Source: Caprella mutica
Taxonomy: Eukaryota > Arthropoda > Malacostraca > Amphipoda > Caprellidae
NCBI GenBank assembly: GCA_947561585.1
Contig: CANNZV010001133.1
Coordinates: forward strand, 168,882 to 232,881
DNA length: 64,000 nt
Direction: 5' to 3'
The stretch's first letter is position 1. The number at the start of each line of letters is the position of its first letter. Position numbers and translations under genes: made by a program. The notes beneath the pieces are model-generated. The model saw only the letters and a program-made list of their open reading frames with translations, searched no databases and had not been told where the DNA came from. Below are positions 11,660-23,545 of the stretch, one piece after another.

Positions 11660-12997
11660 GGGGAGGGTGGTCATCAATGGGACACCGGGAATAATGGGAC
11701 ATGCTGAATAACTTTTTTATTTGAAGGTAATTTTTAACAAAATCTTAGTGGTAAATTAAGCATACTTCAGTGCATTCACTCGCATTGCATTCAGCGGTTG
11801 GGGTGCAGTCAGCCCTGTGTAAAAGCGAAAACGTGTTTTAAGGGTGATAAAACTAAATATTTCGTACTTTGTATCAATTGTTATAAATCTGTAAATTTAA
11901 CATACAATGCTTACGGCATTTTTACATGATATTAAGTAATATGTAAAATATGATCATTTGAAAGGATTGTCTTTATACTTTTGTAGTTGAGCCGCTATAC
12001 CCATATGTTTTCAAAATGGCGTCATGGTGATCATTGGGACAGAAAATTTGGTTAACAATGGGACAGTGCCTTATTGTCAACCGAACTGTCTAGTTACTCC
12101 ATATGAATCAATATATCTATTTTTTTGATACAATAACGTGAACTGTAGCTTCAGGGCTTCTTGTAGAAACAGAGCTTCCAGATGAAGCGTGACTTTCGAT
12201 CATGTTCAAGGGCTTTAGCAATTTGAGGTCATCACAGAGCACTGCATAGAGAACAAATTTCACTAATAAGAGAAAAAGACGCAGCATGATTGCAACGGAT
12301 ACACCAGAGAAAGAAGAGCTTTTTGCTGGTGCCACTAAGCATAAGGCCTTCGAAATCACTTCATAAAGTATCTGACGTAGATGGCCTGTGAACTATTGTT
12401 CTTGGTCTGGTATGTAACTCTCAATCTAACTGATCCATTCGTCTGAAGAACTCAAATTTCCACCGAAAATGTTGAAAATGAAGATTTATGCACTTGTAGA
12501 ATTTGAGGCGACTTCTAAAACGTATTCTGTTGGCCAAAAGCATGAAAAAGATAAATACGAAATATTGATGTTAGGCGAAGATTCAAGTGCAATGAGCTTA
12601 ATTTTCCAAATTTTCCTGACATGGCTTCGGTGAAGTTAGAGGACATTAAACTGATATTATATGAACTAACTAAGTGTGGGACAACATAAAGAGATAATTC
12701 GAACTTGAAATTTACCATAACCTCAACAATATACAAGTTTGATAAACTGTACCATCGTTCACCAGGGTATGTCCCATTGTTCACCAGCGCTGTTATACAA
12801 TGGGACAATTTTTTTTGTTTTTTATTTAATTTTTTTCTAGTCAACAGAATATGTGATAGCATTCGAGTTGGTTTCATTTTATAAATGAATATCTATATTA
12901 CACATGGATTTTTTATTTTTCATATTATGCCCATAGTAAATGAAATATCAATCTTTCTGTGTTTTTTGTCCCATTGATGACCACCCTCCCCTACCTA
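11660..12997 (+). mobile_element. Pogo-like DNA transposon with GGGACA-rich ends
   Basis: The ends are inverted: GGGGAGGGTGGTCATCAATG on the left, and its complement CATTGATGACCACCCTCCCC on the right. TA lies at each junction. The undamaged site is visible in copy C (GTACAGTACGTTA), which proves an insertion. The word AATGGGACA or its complement appears several times inside both flanks. A transposase C-terminal remnant is in the + strand (separate entry). Confidence 0.8.
12460..12730 (+). pseudogene. Pogo transposase C-terminal remnant
   Basis: Pieces such as KIYALVEFEATSKTYSVGQ, then after a frameshift FPNFPDMASVKLEDIKLIL, recall the C-terminal region of insect pogo-like transposases: a G-D-Y-A-L-V-x-F strand pair, then F-P-x-x-x-D-x-A-x-V-x-x-x-D-I. 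Frameshifts and stops break it, and no DDE core was found. The match is from memory of the family pattern. Confidence 0.4.
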
Positions 12998-13320
12998 CGT
13001 TATATCAATGAAGTAAGAATTTTCTATTTTTATTTATTTATTGTATGCAAGTGGATATTGTTTCGAAGTATATTAGATATATAATTAGGCGTGTGTTCGA
13101 TAGAGAATCCCTATGTATGTTGGATGTCGTAATCTATCTTTCTATTCAACGCTGTTATAACGGTATCGCTCCGATGCTAAATATACTTAATATGATGCGG
13201 TTTAGCGGTGCAAACGGATATCGGATTGATGTCTACTTGATGTCACCATGTCTAATTTGTTACTGGTATTCGATGTCGGAAGAGAGGTTATACAGAGTCG
13301 TTTAGACATCGAATAGATAC

Positions 13321-14349
13321 ATTCATGTTTGCTGGGCGCATGCTATTATCCAATCTTTATAGTCATACGGACGAAAATTAAAAAATGACTGTTGATGAAA
13401 TTGCTACTGGTTTTTTTACACCCAAAATAGTAACACATTTTTAGTCTTGAAGAAGACGATTTATTCAAGATAATTAGATCATTAGTCAGATCGGTCGCGT
13501 TGGCCGCCATCTTAATTCTCTATTCCACGTGAACCACAGCAATTCTGTTTACTATGACGTGACCTCTTGTTTACATACATGACGTCACAGCCTACCCAGA
13601 ATAAATTTGAATAATACATGTAACTGGGGTACTATACTATTCTGTTTACTATGGGTTCTCCCCATAGCCTATACCGGCTACCAGAGTCATATTGTCTGGT
13701 TTATCTCAGATATTCGCCAAGTTTTGGCTGTATAACCAATTGTATGAAATAGTCTTGTATAATGAACTGAAATATTTGGAAATGAAATTGAAATTAGCAT
13801 GAATAAATTCACATATAAAAATATATAGTACATAGTACCAGTACGTGTTGAGTTCTTGGATATTCTTCTCAGGTTTCATTCTCAAACTCATTTCCTGTTG
13901 AAATTAAATCGTATCCAATTTTGGCCCATCGAATTTCTGGCGCGCAAGTTATCGACCTTTTTAAATGTGTTGTTTTGAGTTCTTGTGGGTCTGCTCTGCT
14001 ATTCATTTGGCTCCTACTTTCATTGAAATGGTGCCTCAGTAATTTGATGGTGGTCAGGTCACCAGGTGGTGGGACTTGAGCAAGTGCACTTTGTCCGAAA
14101 TCTTCAGGAGAGCCCGTTTCTCCATAGCATGATAGTAGAAGAACTTATCCTTTTAAATTTGAGACTGATTTCCCATGAGGAAAATTTATATATAGGCCTA
14201 TAAAATTTAAATTTCTAAACCTCCTATTAAACATAAAACAATCATTGTTATAATGTTTTATCTAGGCTGTAATTAGCCTGCTAGTTGCTACTGCCTACTG
14301 TTCCGGGGTTCCCGGCTAAGTAGGTAGCTTGTTTGTTTACTTTGATAGA
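13321..14349. other. Gene-free stretch
   Basis: I see no supported exon. One TGACGTCA octamer lies at 13580. The block at 13490-13690 is GC-richer than its surroundings, with CACGTGAACCACAG and TTCTGTTTACTATG repeated, and may be a small unclassified repeat. Confidence 0.45.
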
Positions 14350-14878
14350 TACGTATCTAAAACCTGAGCGGCGCACACCAGTACGGCGCACCAGATTACG
14401 GCGCACCACTGTACATTCTATTATATAGGTAATTTGAATACAGATTAATGACAAATGGAGTGAATTTGATAGGTACCTAATTGTTGTATCAAATTTATGT
14501 CTGACACCTGACGGTACCTGAATCCAATGTTTATACTACACAGTTTAATTATTTGATTGAGATGTTTAATTTGGAATAGAAAATAAAATTCATCATAGAA
14601 AACTGTAATTGTAATTTTATGGGGTAACTATTGTAAACTTTCAGTCTGAGATGTAAATGAAAACTTATCAGTTAGGCGTTGGGTAGATGTATCGATAATC
14701 GAGGGACGTGCCGCCCCCCGAACCCCCCTGCCAGGTCATTAAACAATCATGAAGTGTGCAGAACAACAAACTAGCTGATACAACAAACTACATAACAGTT
14801 TTTCACATTGAGGTCATTAATAGAAAGTACAGTGGTGCGCCGTAATGTGGTGCGCCGCTCAGCTTTTAGATACTTATG
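14350..14878. mobile_element. Foldback MITE with GGCGCACCA ends, about 530 bp
   Basis: The left end GTATCTAAAACCTGAGCGGC is inverted at the right end as GCCGCTCAGCTTTTAGATAC. The subterminal word GGCGCACCA occurs three times on the left, and its complement TGGTGCGCC twice on the right. It has no coding content. A related, inverted and interrupted copy lies at about 49.9-51.37 kb, sharing the GTACAGTGGTGCGCCGTA end and the AACCCCCCTGCC block. Confidence 0.75.
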
Positions 14879-14939
14879 CTTTGATACCCACCTGTACGAT
14901 TCAACAGTAACAGTTGTACCTGGTACAGAATTATTTTTT

Positions 14940-17900
14940 ATTAATATCTTCTTACATACCTATTTCAGACAAAGAGACAAAACGAGTCAAAGACTAGCTC
15001 TAAGCTCTATAATCTACCTATCTGCCAGACTGCAGGAACTGGTAAACTGTTCTCCAAGAAATACTCTATTTTGGCTTCTGTTCACAGAAAAAATACATGT
15101 AAATATAGGAGAAAATTGAGTGCACAGATGACAGAAAATGTAAAAAATGTCCCATATTCTGCAGACTGGCCTATCTGCCATCCAGTCTGGAAAACTGCTT
15201 TGGCTAACAGATAAACTCTTTATGCTAAATGCTGCGGATTATACATTTTTTAGCAATTTACCATTAATTTTTGAAGTCTGTAAAACTCCAACAGAGTAAT
15301 TGGTTCATCAGAAAGCACCTATTTTTCCAGACTGGTCTGCCATGTTATAAAGTATGGCCAAAGTTGCCAGTATATTGGCGACTTTTGAGCCATGTTTTAA
15401 AGTATGGAATAAGTTAGAAAACCTGTAAATAACAAGTATAGCACTCCTAATATAGTTTCAAGAGATACACATGCATCAGGCATGAAGCATAAGGATGTTT
15501 CCAAGTGTAAAATCTCCACTAGGAACTCAAATTTCTCATTTAAAGTATCTTAAATGTGGCGACCTAGATTCATTTTCTCACTAAACTGGCGACTTTTCTG
15601 CCACACATTAAAACATGGCCTATCTGTGCTGTTGCTGTTTATAATTGTTTTTGAATGTATATGTAATAATGTAATCATTGTACCTAATGTAGTTAAGAAC
15701 CAGTTTGTATATCGTGGTAAATTCCACCGACATGTCGGTGGAATTTTTTCCCTTTTGAAAATAATATTCTGGCAAAGTCGGTGGATTTTTAGCAATTTAT
15801 TCCTATGTTGCCATTAATTTTCAGTTGATAATTTGGAAAAATGTTGGTGGATCAGCCAAATTATTAGAAATTTATGGTGGATTTTTTCAGCTTTTTGAAA
15901 AGGTCAGTGGGATTTTGTGCACCAAATACAGACTGGGTTAAGAATGTTGGAATGAAATTTCAACATTACAATTCAAAATTGGCTCAATTAGTAGACTAGT
16001 TAGGTACCTTCCTAACTTCCATGACTTTCTGTCTAATTTTGTTAATGGCTTTGAGATACTAATGTGGATTAGTTTTAAGTTTACAATAATATTATTTTGA
16101 GCTTTTCAATTCCACATAGGTACCTAGTGAGAATTCACTGAGAAATTGGTATATTAATTTTCTCTTATCACTTATGCTGCTAAGGCCTTTGCTGTAATTG
16201 CAATTTTAACCATTTTAGTTTTAAGAAAATTTCAGCTTTTTTTGCAGAAAGTTCAGAGCTGGGCTGCTGAATTCATGTTTCAGAGGCTGGAAAATTGTAA
16301 TTTGTAAGGCCCAGCAGTGTCAGTCTGTGTCTGGTGCACAAAATTCCACTGACTTTTTGAAAAAGCTGAAAAAAATCCACCATGAGTTTCCAGTAATTTG
16401 GCTGATTCCCAGTCTGTATTTGGTGCACAAAATCCCACCGACTTTTTCAAAAAGCTGAAAAAATCCACCATAAATTTCCATTAATTTGGCTGATCCACAA
16501 ACATTTTCCCAATTTATCCACCGAAAATTATTGGCAACTTAGGAATAAATAGCTAAAAATCCACCGACTTTGACAGAATATTATTTTCAAAGGGGAAAAA
16601 ATTCCACAGACATACCGGTGGAATTTACCACAAAATAGAGACTGGGCTGATCCACCAACATTTAACCAATTTTTCACCGAAAATAAAATTAATGGTAACA
16701 TTGGAATAAGTAGCTAAAAATCGCCAAAATTTTACTAAAATTCTGAGCCAAGCCAATTTGACTCATGCCAGTCTGTATTTGGTGCACAAAATTTCACTAA
16801 CTTTTTGAAAAGGCTGAAAAAATCCACCATAAATTTCCAGTAATTTGGCTGATCCACCAACATTTTACCCATTTTTCAAACTAAAATTAATGGTAACTTA
16901 GGAATAAATAGCTAGAAATCCACCGACTTTGCCAAAATATTATTTTCAATGAGAAAAATTCCACTGACATGTCGGTGGAATTTACCATGAAATACAGTCT
17001 GGGACAGCCGACAGCGGGGCTCATGTTTGGAAGATTTAATCCAAAATTAACATGGAAAGGTACCTAGGAATTAATTCAAAATTTTAGGCCAATTAGACAT
17101 ATCTGAGTTTTGACCTTTTGAAATCTAAGCCAATTAATTGGCTTCAAATGAAATACTCAGTAACACTTAACATGGATCATGGATGGACTTTGATATGATA
17201 ACTAACTAGTAGGCTACCAGTCTGCCAACTGGCCTCTTTCCAACTTCCAAGTGTGCCATGCGGCACACTGGCAGGAAAGTTGCCAGTTTAGTGAGAAAAT
17301 GATTCGTGTTGTCACATGATTTAAGATACTTTTAGACTGCCAGTCTGCAGAATGTGTCTCTTCTCCCACAGAAAATTTAATTTGAGAGAGAGCTACTCTC
17401 TGACTCTCAGCAGCAGATTCAGAATCTCCCGCAGCTGAATTATTGGTAACATAGGAATTAATTCAAAATCTCCCGCAGCTAAATCAATGGTAACATAGGA
17501 ATTAATTCATGATCTTCCGCAGAGATCTCCAATTTCTAAAATTCAATCATAAAACTCCTGCAGAGAGTCTTAGAAAAATGTTCCATATTCTGCAGACTGG
17601 TTAGACTGCAGCCTGCAGGAACTGGTAAAGTGTTCACTAAGAAATCCTCTATTTTGTCCTTTGGCTTCTGTTCTCAGTAAAATATATGTAAATAAAAGAG
17701 GAAATTATTAAATTAAGGATTGTTTGCACAGAAAATGTTAAAAATATCTTATGTCCTGCAGACTGAACTGATACTTTAATGAAGAAATTTGACTTCCCAA
17801 GTTTATAGTGGAGATTTTACACTTAAAAACGTTCTTATGCTTCATACTCACAGCTTCATGTGCATCTATCTCTTGAGCCTATTTAATGAGTTATTTACAG

Positions 17901-18130
17901 GGTTTTTCACCTCTCGCTCTCCAAAGTCACCAATATACTGGTGACATTGTGAACAATGTCTCGGCCAACTGAGCCAAGTAAAATAGAAATTAAAATGACT
18001 CATAAACATAATCTGACAAACTCACCAGTTGTCTCTTGAATCTCTCAGCTCTCTCCTTAAGTTCATAACCAAATTAACCTGTCAATTTCTCTCCAAATTA
18101 TCATAAATTCTCTCCCAAAATAGATTTGTA
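14940..18130. repeat. Cluster of CCAGTCTG/CAGACTGG-bounded modules, cluster 1
   Basis: About 3.2 kb of concatenated foldback modules. Modules begin or end at CCAGTCTG or CAGACTGG. Most contain a core of the form ATTAATGGTAACATAGGAAT or its complement. Each module type is saturated with its own short word: CCACCGAC/TCGGTGGA (15.70-17.00 kb, several copies in alternating orientation), CCGCAGAG/GCAGCTAAAT (17.40-17.57 kb), CTCTCC (18.0-18.1 kb), and GGCGACTTT (15.3-15.6 kb). The CCACCGAC type has a central perfect dyad CCACCGACATGTCGGTGG. Open frames in the cluster are by-products. The cluster ends about 0.5 kb upstream of the RFC1 start codon. Confidence 0.8.
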
Positions 18131-18638
18131 GTGTAGGAAAATATAAACTCGGTCAGAAAAATGGCGAGAAAAGTTCTTCATTATGAGCTACCTCAGCAAT
18201 GAGGCTACCTGGAAATTGGAATGACTTTATAACTGATAAGACTTTCACTCAGTCTCCATAACTCACTGTATTCCCAGTTCATTAGACTTTTGGTATGTCA
18301 CAAACTTTGCCTATTTAAGACAAATTTGTAATTCGTAAATACTACATATCAGAATATTGACTCAATATTAGTCTATTTGAGCCTATTTCCTAACCAATTA
18401 AAGTTTCTTCTGAGATTCTAAAGATATAATAGTTAGTTATACATTACTACACAATATTTCTATTTGATATGATTATTAACATAAATGATAACAGTTATTT
18501 ACACATATGACTTAACCAATTTCAGCAAACTGACTCTCTAAATAATTCCTTATCTTCATCAAAGACTTGAAGTTTAATGCAAACAAAATTTAAATTCTAT
18601 ATCTAAATCTAAACTGTCATCAAATGAAATAAACAAAA

Positions 18639-21600
18639 ATGGTGAGTAAAAACTATTAAATGTTTTGAATCTGTGAATTCTTTAGCTAAGTTAGCAGAGT
18701 TATGATTCAAACTTGTATTCCCACAGGATATCAGGAATTACTTTACAAGTACCAAGAAAAGTTCAGGTTCTAACACTGTACAAAAATCCAAAGAACCGAT
18801 CAAAAATAAGCACAAGAGAGTCATAGATTCTGATGATGAAGATCCATGTCCCCCTAAGAAAAAGTCTACCACTACCATTCAACTTTCAGACTCAGGCTAG
18901 TAACCTGAAGTATTTGTAAATTTCATTCCATTAAAGTCAAGCTTGTATGTAGTCTTCTAGATGAGTTTATCTAGGAGTTTACTTTCTGTTTTCTACCTGA
19001 ACACTTTAATGATGCTATCTATTTTTAAAATTTGCTCTTATAAACGGAACTATTGTTTCTAATCTTGCTATAATATTCCAACAGATGAAGAAATATTCAG
19101 CAAGAAAACTCCTAAAGCGTCTGAGAAAAAGAAACCAAGCTCTAAACGTGAGGAGAGTAAGAGCAGGAAAGATGCTAAGAGTTCTTCTGAAAAGAGCAAA
19201 GCCGTGCCTGTGAAAGAGGTGTCTGCCACCAGTTTCTTCAGTTCCTCTCCTGTGGTTAGAAACTCAGAGAAAAAGAATGAGGGAAGAAAAAGGAAGGTAA
19301 GCTTAACTCCTAATTTCAATATTTATTAAACACTACAACTATAACTTTTTTCAATGAATTTCTTGCTAAAAATATTATGTAGTTAGTTGGTCAATGTAAA
19401 CTTCTAAATATATTCAGCAATGGTGAGGAAATTAGTCTGACTCTTCAGTTTTCAATAATTTGAGAAAAAAGGTTGCATTGTGGTGGATGTACTGCTGTAT
19501 TTTTCATTATCACCTTGGCAACCATTTTCATTTAATAAAATACATTGATTCCAAGTGATTGCTATGCTGTTTGATAAGAGAACATAGATTATGGTTCTGA
19601 TTATTTAATCTTTCCATAGTACCAAAGCATTATTTTCAATTTAGTTGATAATAACTAAATTGCAGGGTGTGTTTTTCTTCAACAAAGAATTGGTGCTGTG
19701 TCAATCTTGTAATAATGTTCTTTGCTGAAGTTTCTTGTATTTTAACTATTAAAATCAATTGCATAATACATTTTTATTGTTATTACATTTTTTAGTATAA
19801 AACTAACTACAAGTTTTCTTTCTTTCCATGACTGCTCCTAGCAATAGGACTGTATTGTTTTTTTACATGTTGAATGTTCATTTATCAAATTTTTCTTAAC
19901 TCCTTTAAATAGTTCAATATCAATATTTTTAAAGCCATATTTGTCTTAATTTGTTAATTTGAGGCATCTTCTATTGCAGCATTCTGGAGATGAGTTACCA
20001 CTCAACAAGGTTTCAAAGTTAGATGAAAATATTGGTAAATGTGTGGATCACAAATCAAAAACTCCCAAAAAGGAGAAGTCATCATTACCATCTCTGAGTC
20101 CAAATAAGCCAAATGAAAACAGCCCACCAAAACCGCATGACAAATCATTGGTGTCTAAAATAGTGGATAAGATGCAAGAAGAAGTTACTCTACTGCCTTC
20201 AGTTAAATCGGAAAAGAAAACCCCATCAAAATCGGAAAAGAAAACCCCATCAAAATCGGAAAAGAAAACCCCATCAAAATCGGAAAAGAAAACCCCATCA
20301 AAATCGGAAAAGAAAAACCAATCTAAATCCAACATGAAAATAAAATTGGAAATTGAAGTTGAAATATCTGACAAGAAAATTTCCAAACAAGATAAAGCTA
20401 CTCCATCCAAGCGTGAAAAGAGAACACCTTCAAAACAAGAAAATAGTTCTTCAACTAAACAGGATAAAAGTACACCAACTAAGAACAATAAGAGTTCAGT
20501 AAAAGCTGAAAACATCAAATATTCTAAACCTATCAAGAAAGAAAAAGTAAATCTTTCAATTGAGAAAAAGGGAAGTGCAGAGAAAAAGAAGTCTACTGAA
20601 GAGGAAGAAAGTGAAGATAAAATCAGAGAAGAATGGGCTCAGAAGAAGAAACAAACTGCTCTCAATTACAGAAATTACATGCAGAAACTGAATGCTGGAG
20701 CTAAAAACCCAGGCAGTAAGATCATTCCTGATGGAGAACCAGAGTGCTTAGCTGGACTAACATTTGTTTTGTCAGGAATCTTTGATTCTTTAGATCGTAC
20801 CGAAATGGGTGAGTTGATTCAGAAATATGGAGGCAAAGTCACTACTGGAGTGTCAGGTAAAACTAATTATCTCATCTTGGGAGATGATGCGGGCCAAAGT
20901 AAACTAGCAAAAGCTGAAAAACTTGGTACCAAAGTGATCAATGAGGATGATCTTCTAGAATTGATAAAGACTAAACCTGGAAAACCAGGCTCAAAGAAAG
21001 TTGAAACTCCCAAAAAGAAACCATCACCAGAACCAAAAAAGACAGTCAAAGCTGCAGACTCTCCTAAGATAAAATCATCAAGTAAATCAGATATTTGTTC
21101 TTCTCAAGAAAGTGGTCCCAGCACTCAGCCTCTCAGTACACAAGAATTATCTTCACGAGTTTCTGGTGATCTGATGTGGGTAGATAAATACAAGCCTTTG
21201 ACTCTGAAGAATATTATAGGTCAGCAAACTGATAAGAGCAATGCCAGGAAACTTCTAACTTGGCTTACAAAGTGGTTTGATAATCATTCAGGGAAGAAAA
21301 AGCTTGTGAAGCCTGCTCCTTGGGCAAAAGATCACGATGGTAGCTTTTTCAAGGCGGCCCTTTTGTCCGGGCCTCCTGGAGTTGGTAAGACCACCAGTGC
21401 CCAATTGGTCTGTAAAGAACTGGGCTATGACACTGTTGAACTGAATGCATCGGACACTCGCTCTAAGAAATCTCTGCATGAAGTAGTGTCTCAGCTGTTA
21501 AATAATACCAGTTTGAATGACTATGCCACTGAAAAGAACAAGGAGAAGACTACCAAGAATCATGTGTTGCTCATGGATGAAGTTGATGGTATGGCTGGGA

Positions 21601-23338
21601 ATGAAGACAGAGGTGGTGTTCAAGAGTTGATACAGTTGATAAAAGCATCTAAAGTACCTGTAATATGCATGTGCAATGACAGACAACATCCTAAAATTAG
21701 GTCACTTGCAAATTACTGTTTCGACCTCAGGTTCAATAAACCCAGAGTCGAGCAAATCAGAGGAGCAATGATGTCAGTTTGTTTCCGTGAAGGAATAAAG
21801 TTAAAGCCTCAGACTCTAGACCAAATTATCATAGGTAGTAATCAAGATGTTAGACAAGTTCTGCATCATTTATCAATGTTCTCAGCTAAAGATCAGAATT
21901 TAGATTTCGATACAGTGAAGAAAGATTCGGACAAGGCCAAAAAAGATTTAAAGATTGGGCCTTGGGACGTGTGTCGGCAAGTCTTCAATGATTCTGATCG
22001 CAAGAACATGAACATTCACCAGAAAGCTAACTTGTTCTTCCATGACTACTCCATTGGCCCACTGTTCGTCCAGGAGAATTACTGGAAAGCCAGGCCCAAG
22101 AGTGTGGCAGGAGGACCTAAATCTGCGCAGCTGAAGCAGTTAGCCAAGGCTGCCAACAGTATAGCGGATGGAGACCTCGTGGAGAGGCAGATCAGATCTA
22201 GCAATGCCTGGGGTCTCCTGCCTACGCAGGCTGTTTTCAGTTGTGTATTGCCGGGTGAATACATGTCAGGACACTTGGGGGGAGAGATAGAGTTTCCATC
22301 TTGGCTCGGGCAGAACAGTAAGAAGAATAAAATGGACAGAATTTCTCAGGAACTACACATGCACAGTAGACTACAGATATCTGGAAACAAAACTGACATG
22401 GCACTGGAGTATTGTAGGAATTTGAGGTAAGTATTCATTGAAATAACATGCTAATGAAGCTAAACATAGAACTATTTTTAAATGTTTTATGTAAAAACTT
22501 CACTCTCCATTTTCAACCTTTTAATGTTTTCTTTCTTGTCAGGGATAACATAGTGCGTCCCTTATTACAAGAGGGTGTAGAAGGTGTATCTGCTGCAGTG
22601 GATGGTATGACTGACTACTCTCTACTCAGAGAGGACCTGGTCAGTCTGGGGGAACTGGCCTCATGGAGCAACAAGCCAGACACCTTTGGCAAAGTGGACA
22701 GTAAGGTTAGTGAGGAAAAAAGAGGTGATGGTAAGTTACATTCCCTGTGTTAAGAAATTGAGGATGGGATAAAATGAATTTATCTCGACCATTTTTTTAA
22801 AGAGTGCCTTTAGTGACTGAGACACAGAATAGCTTTCATACATCCATGATCACTGCTAGATTTGAGAGTTTTCATTTTTTTATTTGAAAAAGGTGCATCT
22901 ACAATATTCGTGAAAATATATCCATATAGAGATTGAAATTTGTTCAATTATGAGTGTCTTCAAATAAAGTTTTTTTCACCAGGTTAAGGCAGCGTTCACT
23001 CGTTCACTGAACAAGAGTGCAGCTCTGAACCCCTACAGTGTGATGGCAGTCCCCAAGAGGAAGGCTGGGACAGTGGACTCTCAGGATTATGGGGAAGAAG
23101 AGGAAGGTGATGTTAGTGAGGAAGAGAATGATGACGTCACTGCCGATGCTATGATCAAAGTGAGACTCAAATTTGTGATTTTTTATCACAAGAAAATCTA
23201 ACAAATCAATACGAATAAAACTATAGAATACATTCATATCTCTACATTCTCTTTTTTCAGGTAAAACAGAAGACAACCAAAGGCAAAGACAGTGCTGGTA
23301 AAACAAACAAAAAAGACTCCAGTAAAAAGAAGAAATGA
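18639..23338 (+). CDS. RFC1: Replication factor C subunit 1 (clamp loader large subunit)
   Basis: RFC1 opens PCNA and loads it on primer-template junctions in the nucleus. My model has seven coding exons: 18639-18641, 18727-18895, 19085-19296, 19980-22426, 22543-22705, 22983-23159 and 23261-23338, giving 1082 residues (the human protein is about 1150). Phases agree at every junction. The start MDIRNYF matches the conserved RFC1 N-terminus and resembles a PCNA-interacting motif. A long Lys/Ser-rich linker follows. A BRCT domain lies at about residues 380-460 (LAGLTFVLSGIFDS, YGGKVTTGVSGKTNYLILGD). The AAA+ core follows, with WVDKYKP, Walker A GPPGVGKTT near residue 592, Walker B LLMDEVDG near 658, and the RFC1 C-terminal domain. 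The end is a Lys-rich tail. Intron 2 (18896-19084) appears to be GC-AG. The first coding exon holds only the ATG. A 24-bp tandem repeat lies in exon 4. Confidence 0.95.
20206..20316 (+). repeat. In-frame 24-bp tandem repeat in RFC1
   Basis: The unit TCGGAAAAGAAAACCCCATC plus four bases repeats perfectly about four and a half times. It encodes SEKKTPSK repeats in the basic linker between the N-terminal motif and the BRCT domain. Identity at synonymous positions implies recent slippage or unequal crossing-over. The array adds or removes eight residues per unit without a frameshift. Confidence 0.9.
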
Positions 23339-23370
23339 ATCTTCAATAATCAGTTACAGTGTATAATGAT

Positions 23371-23545
23371 TAGGGTTGTGACAATATGCGTTTAAAATCA
23401 TAGATCCTAAGAATATCATAGACGAAACTAAATGAAATGGTATCGAATACTATACACCGCTGGTTTAGAAAGATTGAACAGTCTATAATTCCGTCTATAA
23501 TATTTTCTGGATATATTATTTTAAACGCATATTGTCACAACCCTA
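23371..23545. mobile_element. 175-bp hAT-like MITE just after RFC1
   Basis: The ends are TAGGGTTGTGACAATATGCG and its exact complement, and the inverted repeat continues into TTTAAAA. Flanking octamers ATAATGAT and ATAGTGAT differ at one base, consistent with an aged 8-bp target duplication. The terminal TAGGGTTGTGACA is shared with the 2.75-kb element at 25966. It lies 33 bp past the RFC1 stop codon, so it is likely part of the 3' UTR. Confidence 0.85.

Larger units (their letters stand above)
11160..13320 (+). repeat. 1.4-kb dispersed repeat, copy B, split by a transposon
   Basis: 11170-11658 and 12990-13320 match copy C (38620-39410) collinearly. The pogo-like element at 11660-12995 interrupts the match. 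The 5' third of the family is missing here. Copy B and copy C share the same 3' block from TGCAAGTGGATATTG through TTTAGACATCGAATAGATAC to TGTTTGCTGGG. The open frame in this block, 86 codons in both copies, reflects sequence identity of the repeat; I recognise no protein. Confidence 0.8.

Noticed and set aside
12117..12877. Two minus-strand open frames (80 and 120 codons) in the pogo-like element
   Set aside because: Antisense to the + strand transposase remnant and without motifs.
13045..13305. 86-codon open frame, with an equivalent at 39125-39385
   Set aside because: Conserved between copies B and C only because the whole 1.4-kb repeat is; no protein family recognised and the frame is broken in copy A.
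14808..15119. 103-codon + strand open frame
   Set aside because: Starts inside the right arm of a foldback MITE and runs into CCAGTCTG-type repeats; no family resemblance.
15550..15817. Overlapping open frames on both strands
   Set aside because: They sit in a palindromic CCACCGAC-type repeat module, so the two strands mirror each other.
20048..20536. 162-codon minus-strand open frame
   Set aside because: Antisense shadow of the Lys/Ser-rich RFC1 exon 4, caused by the repeated KSEKKTPS codons.
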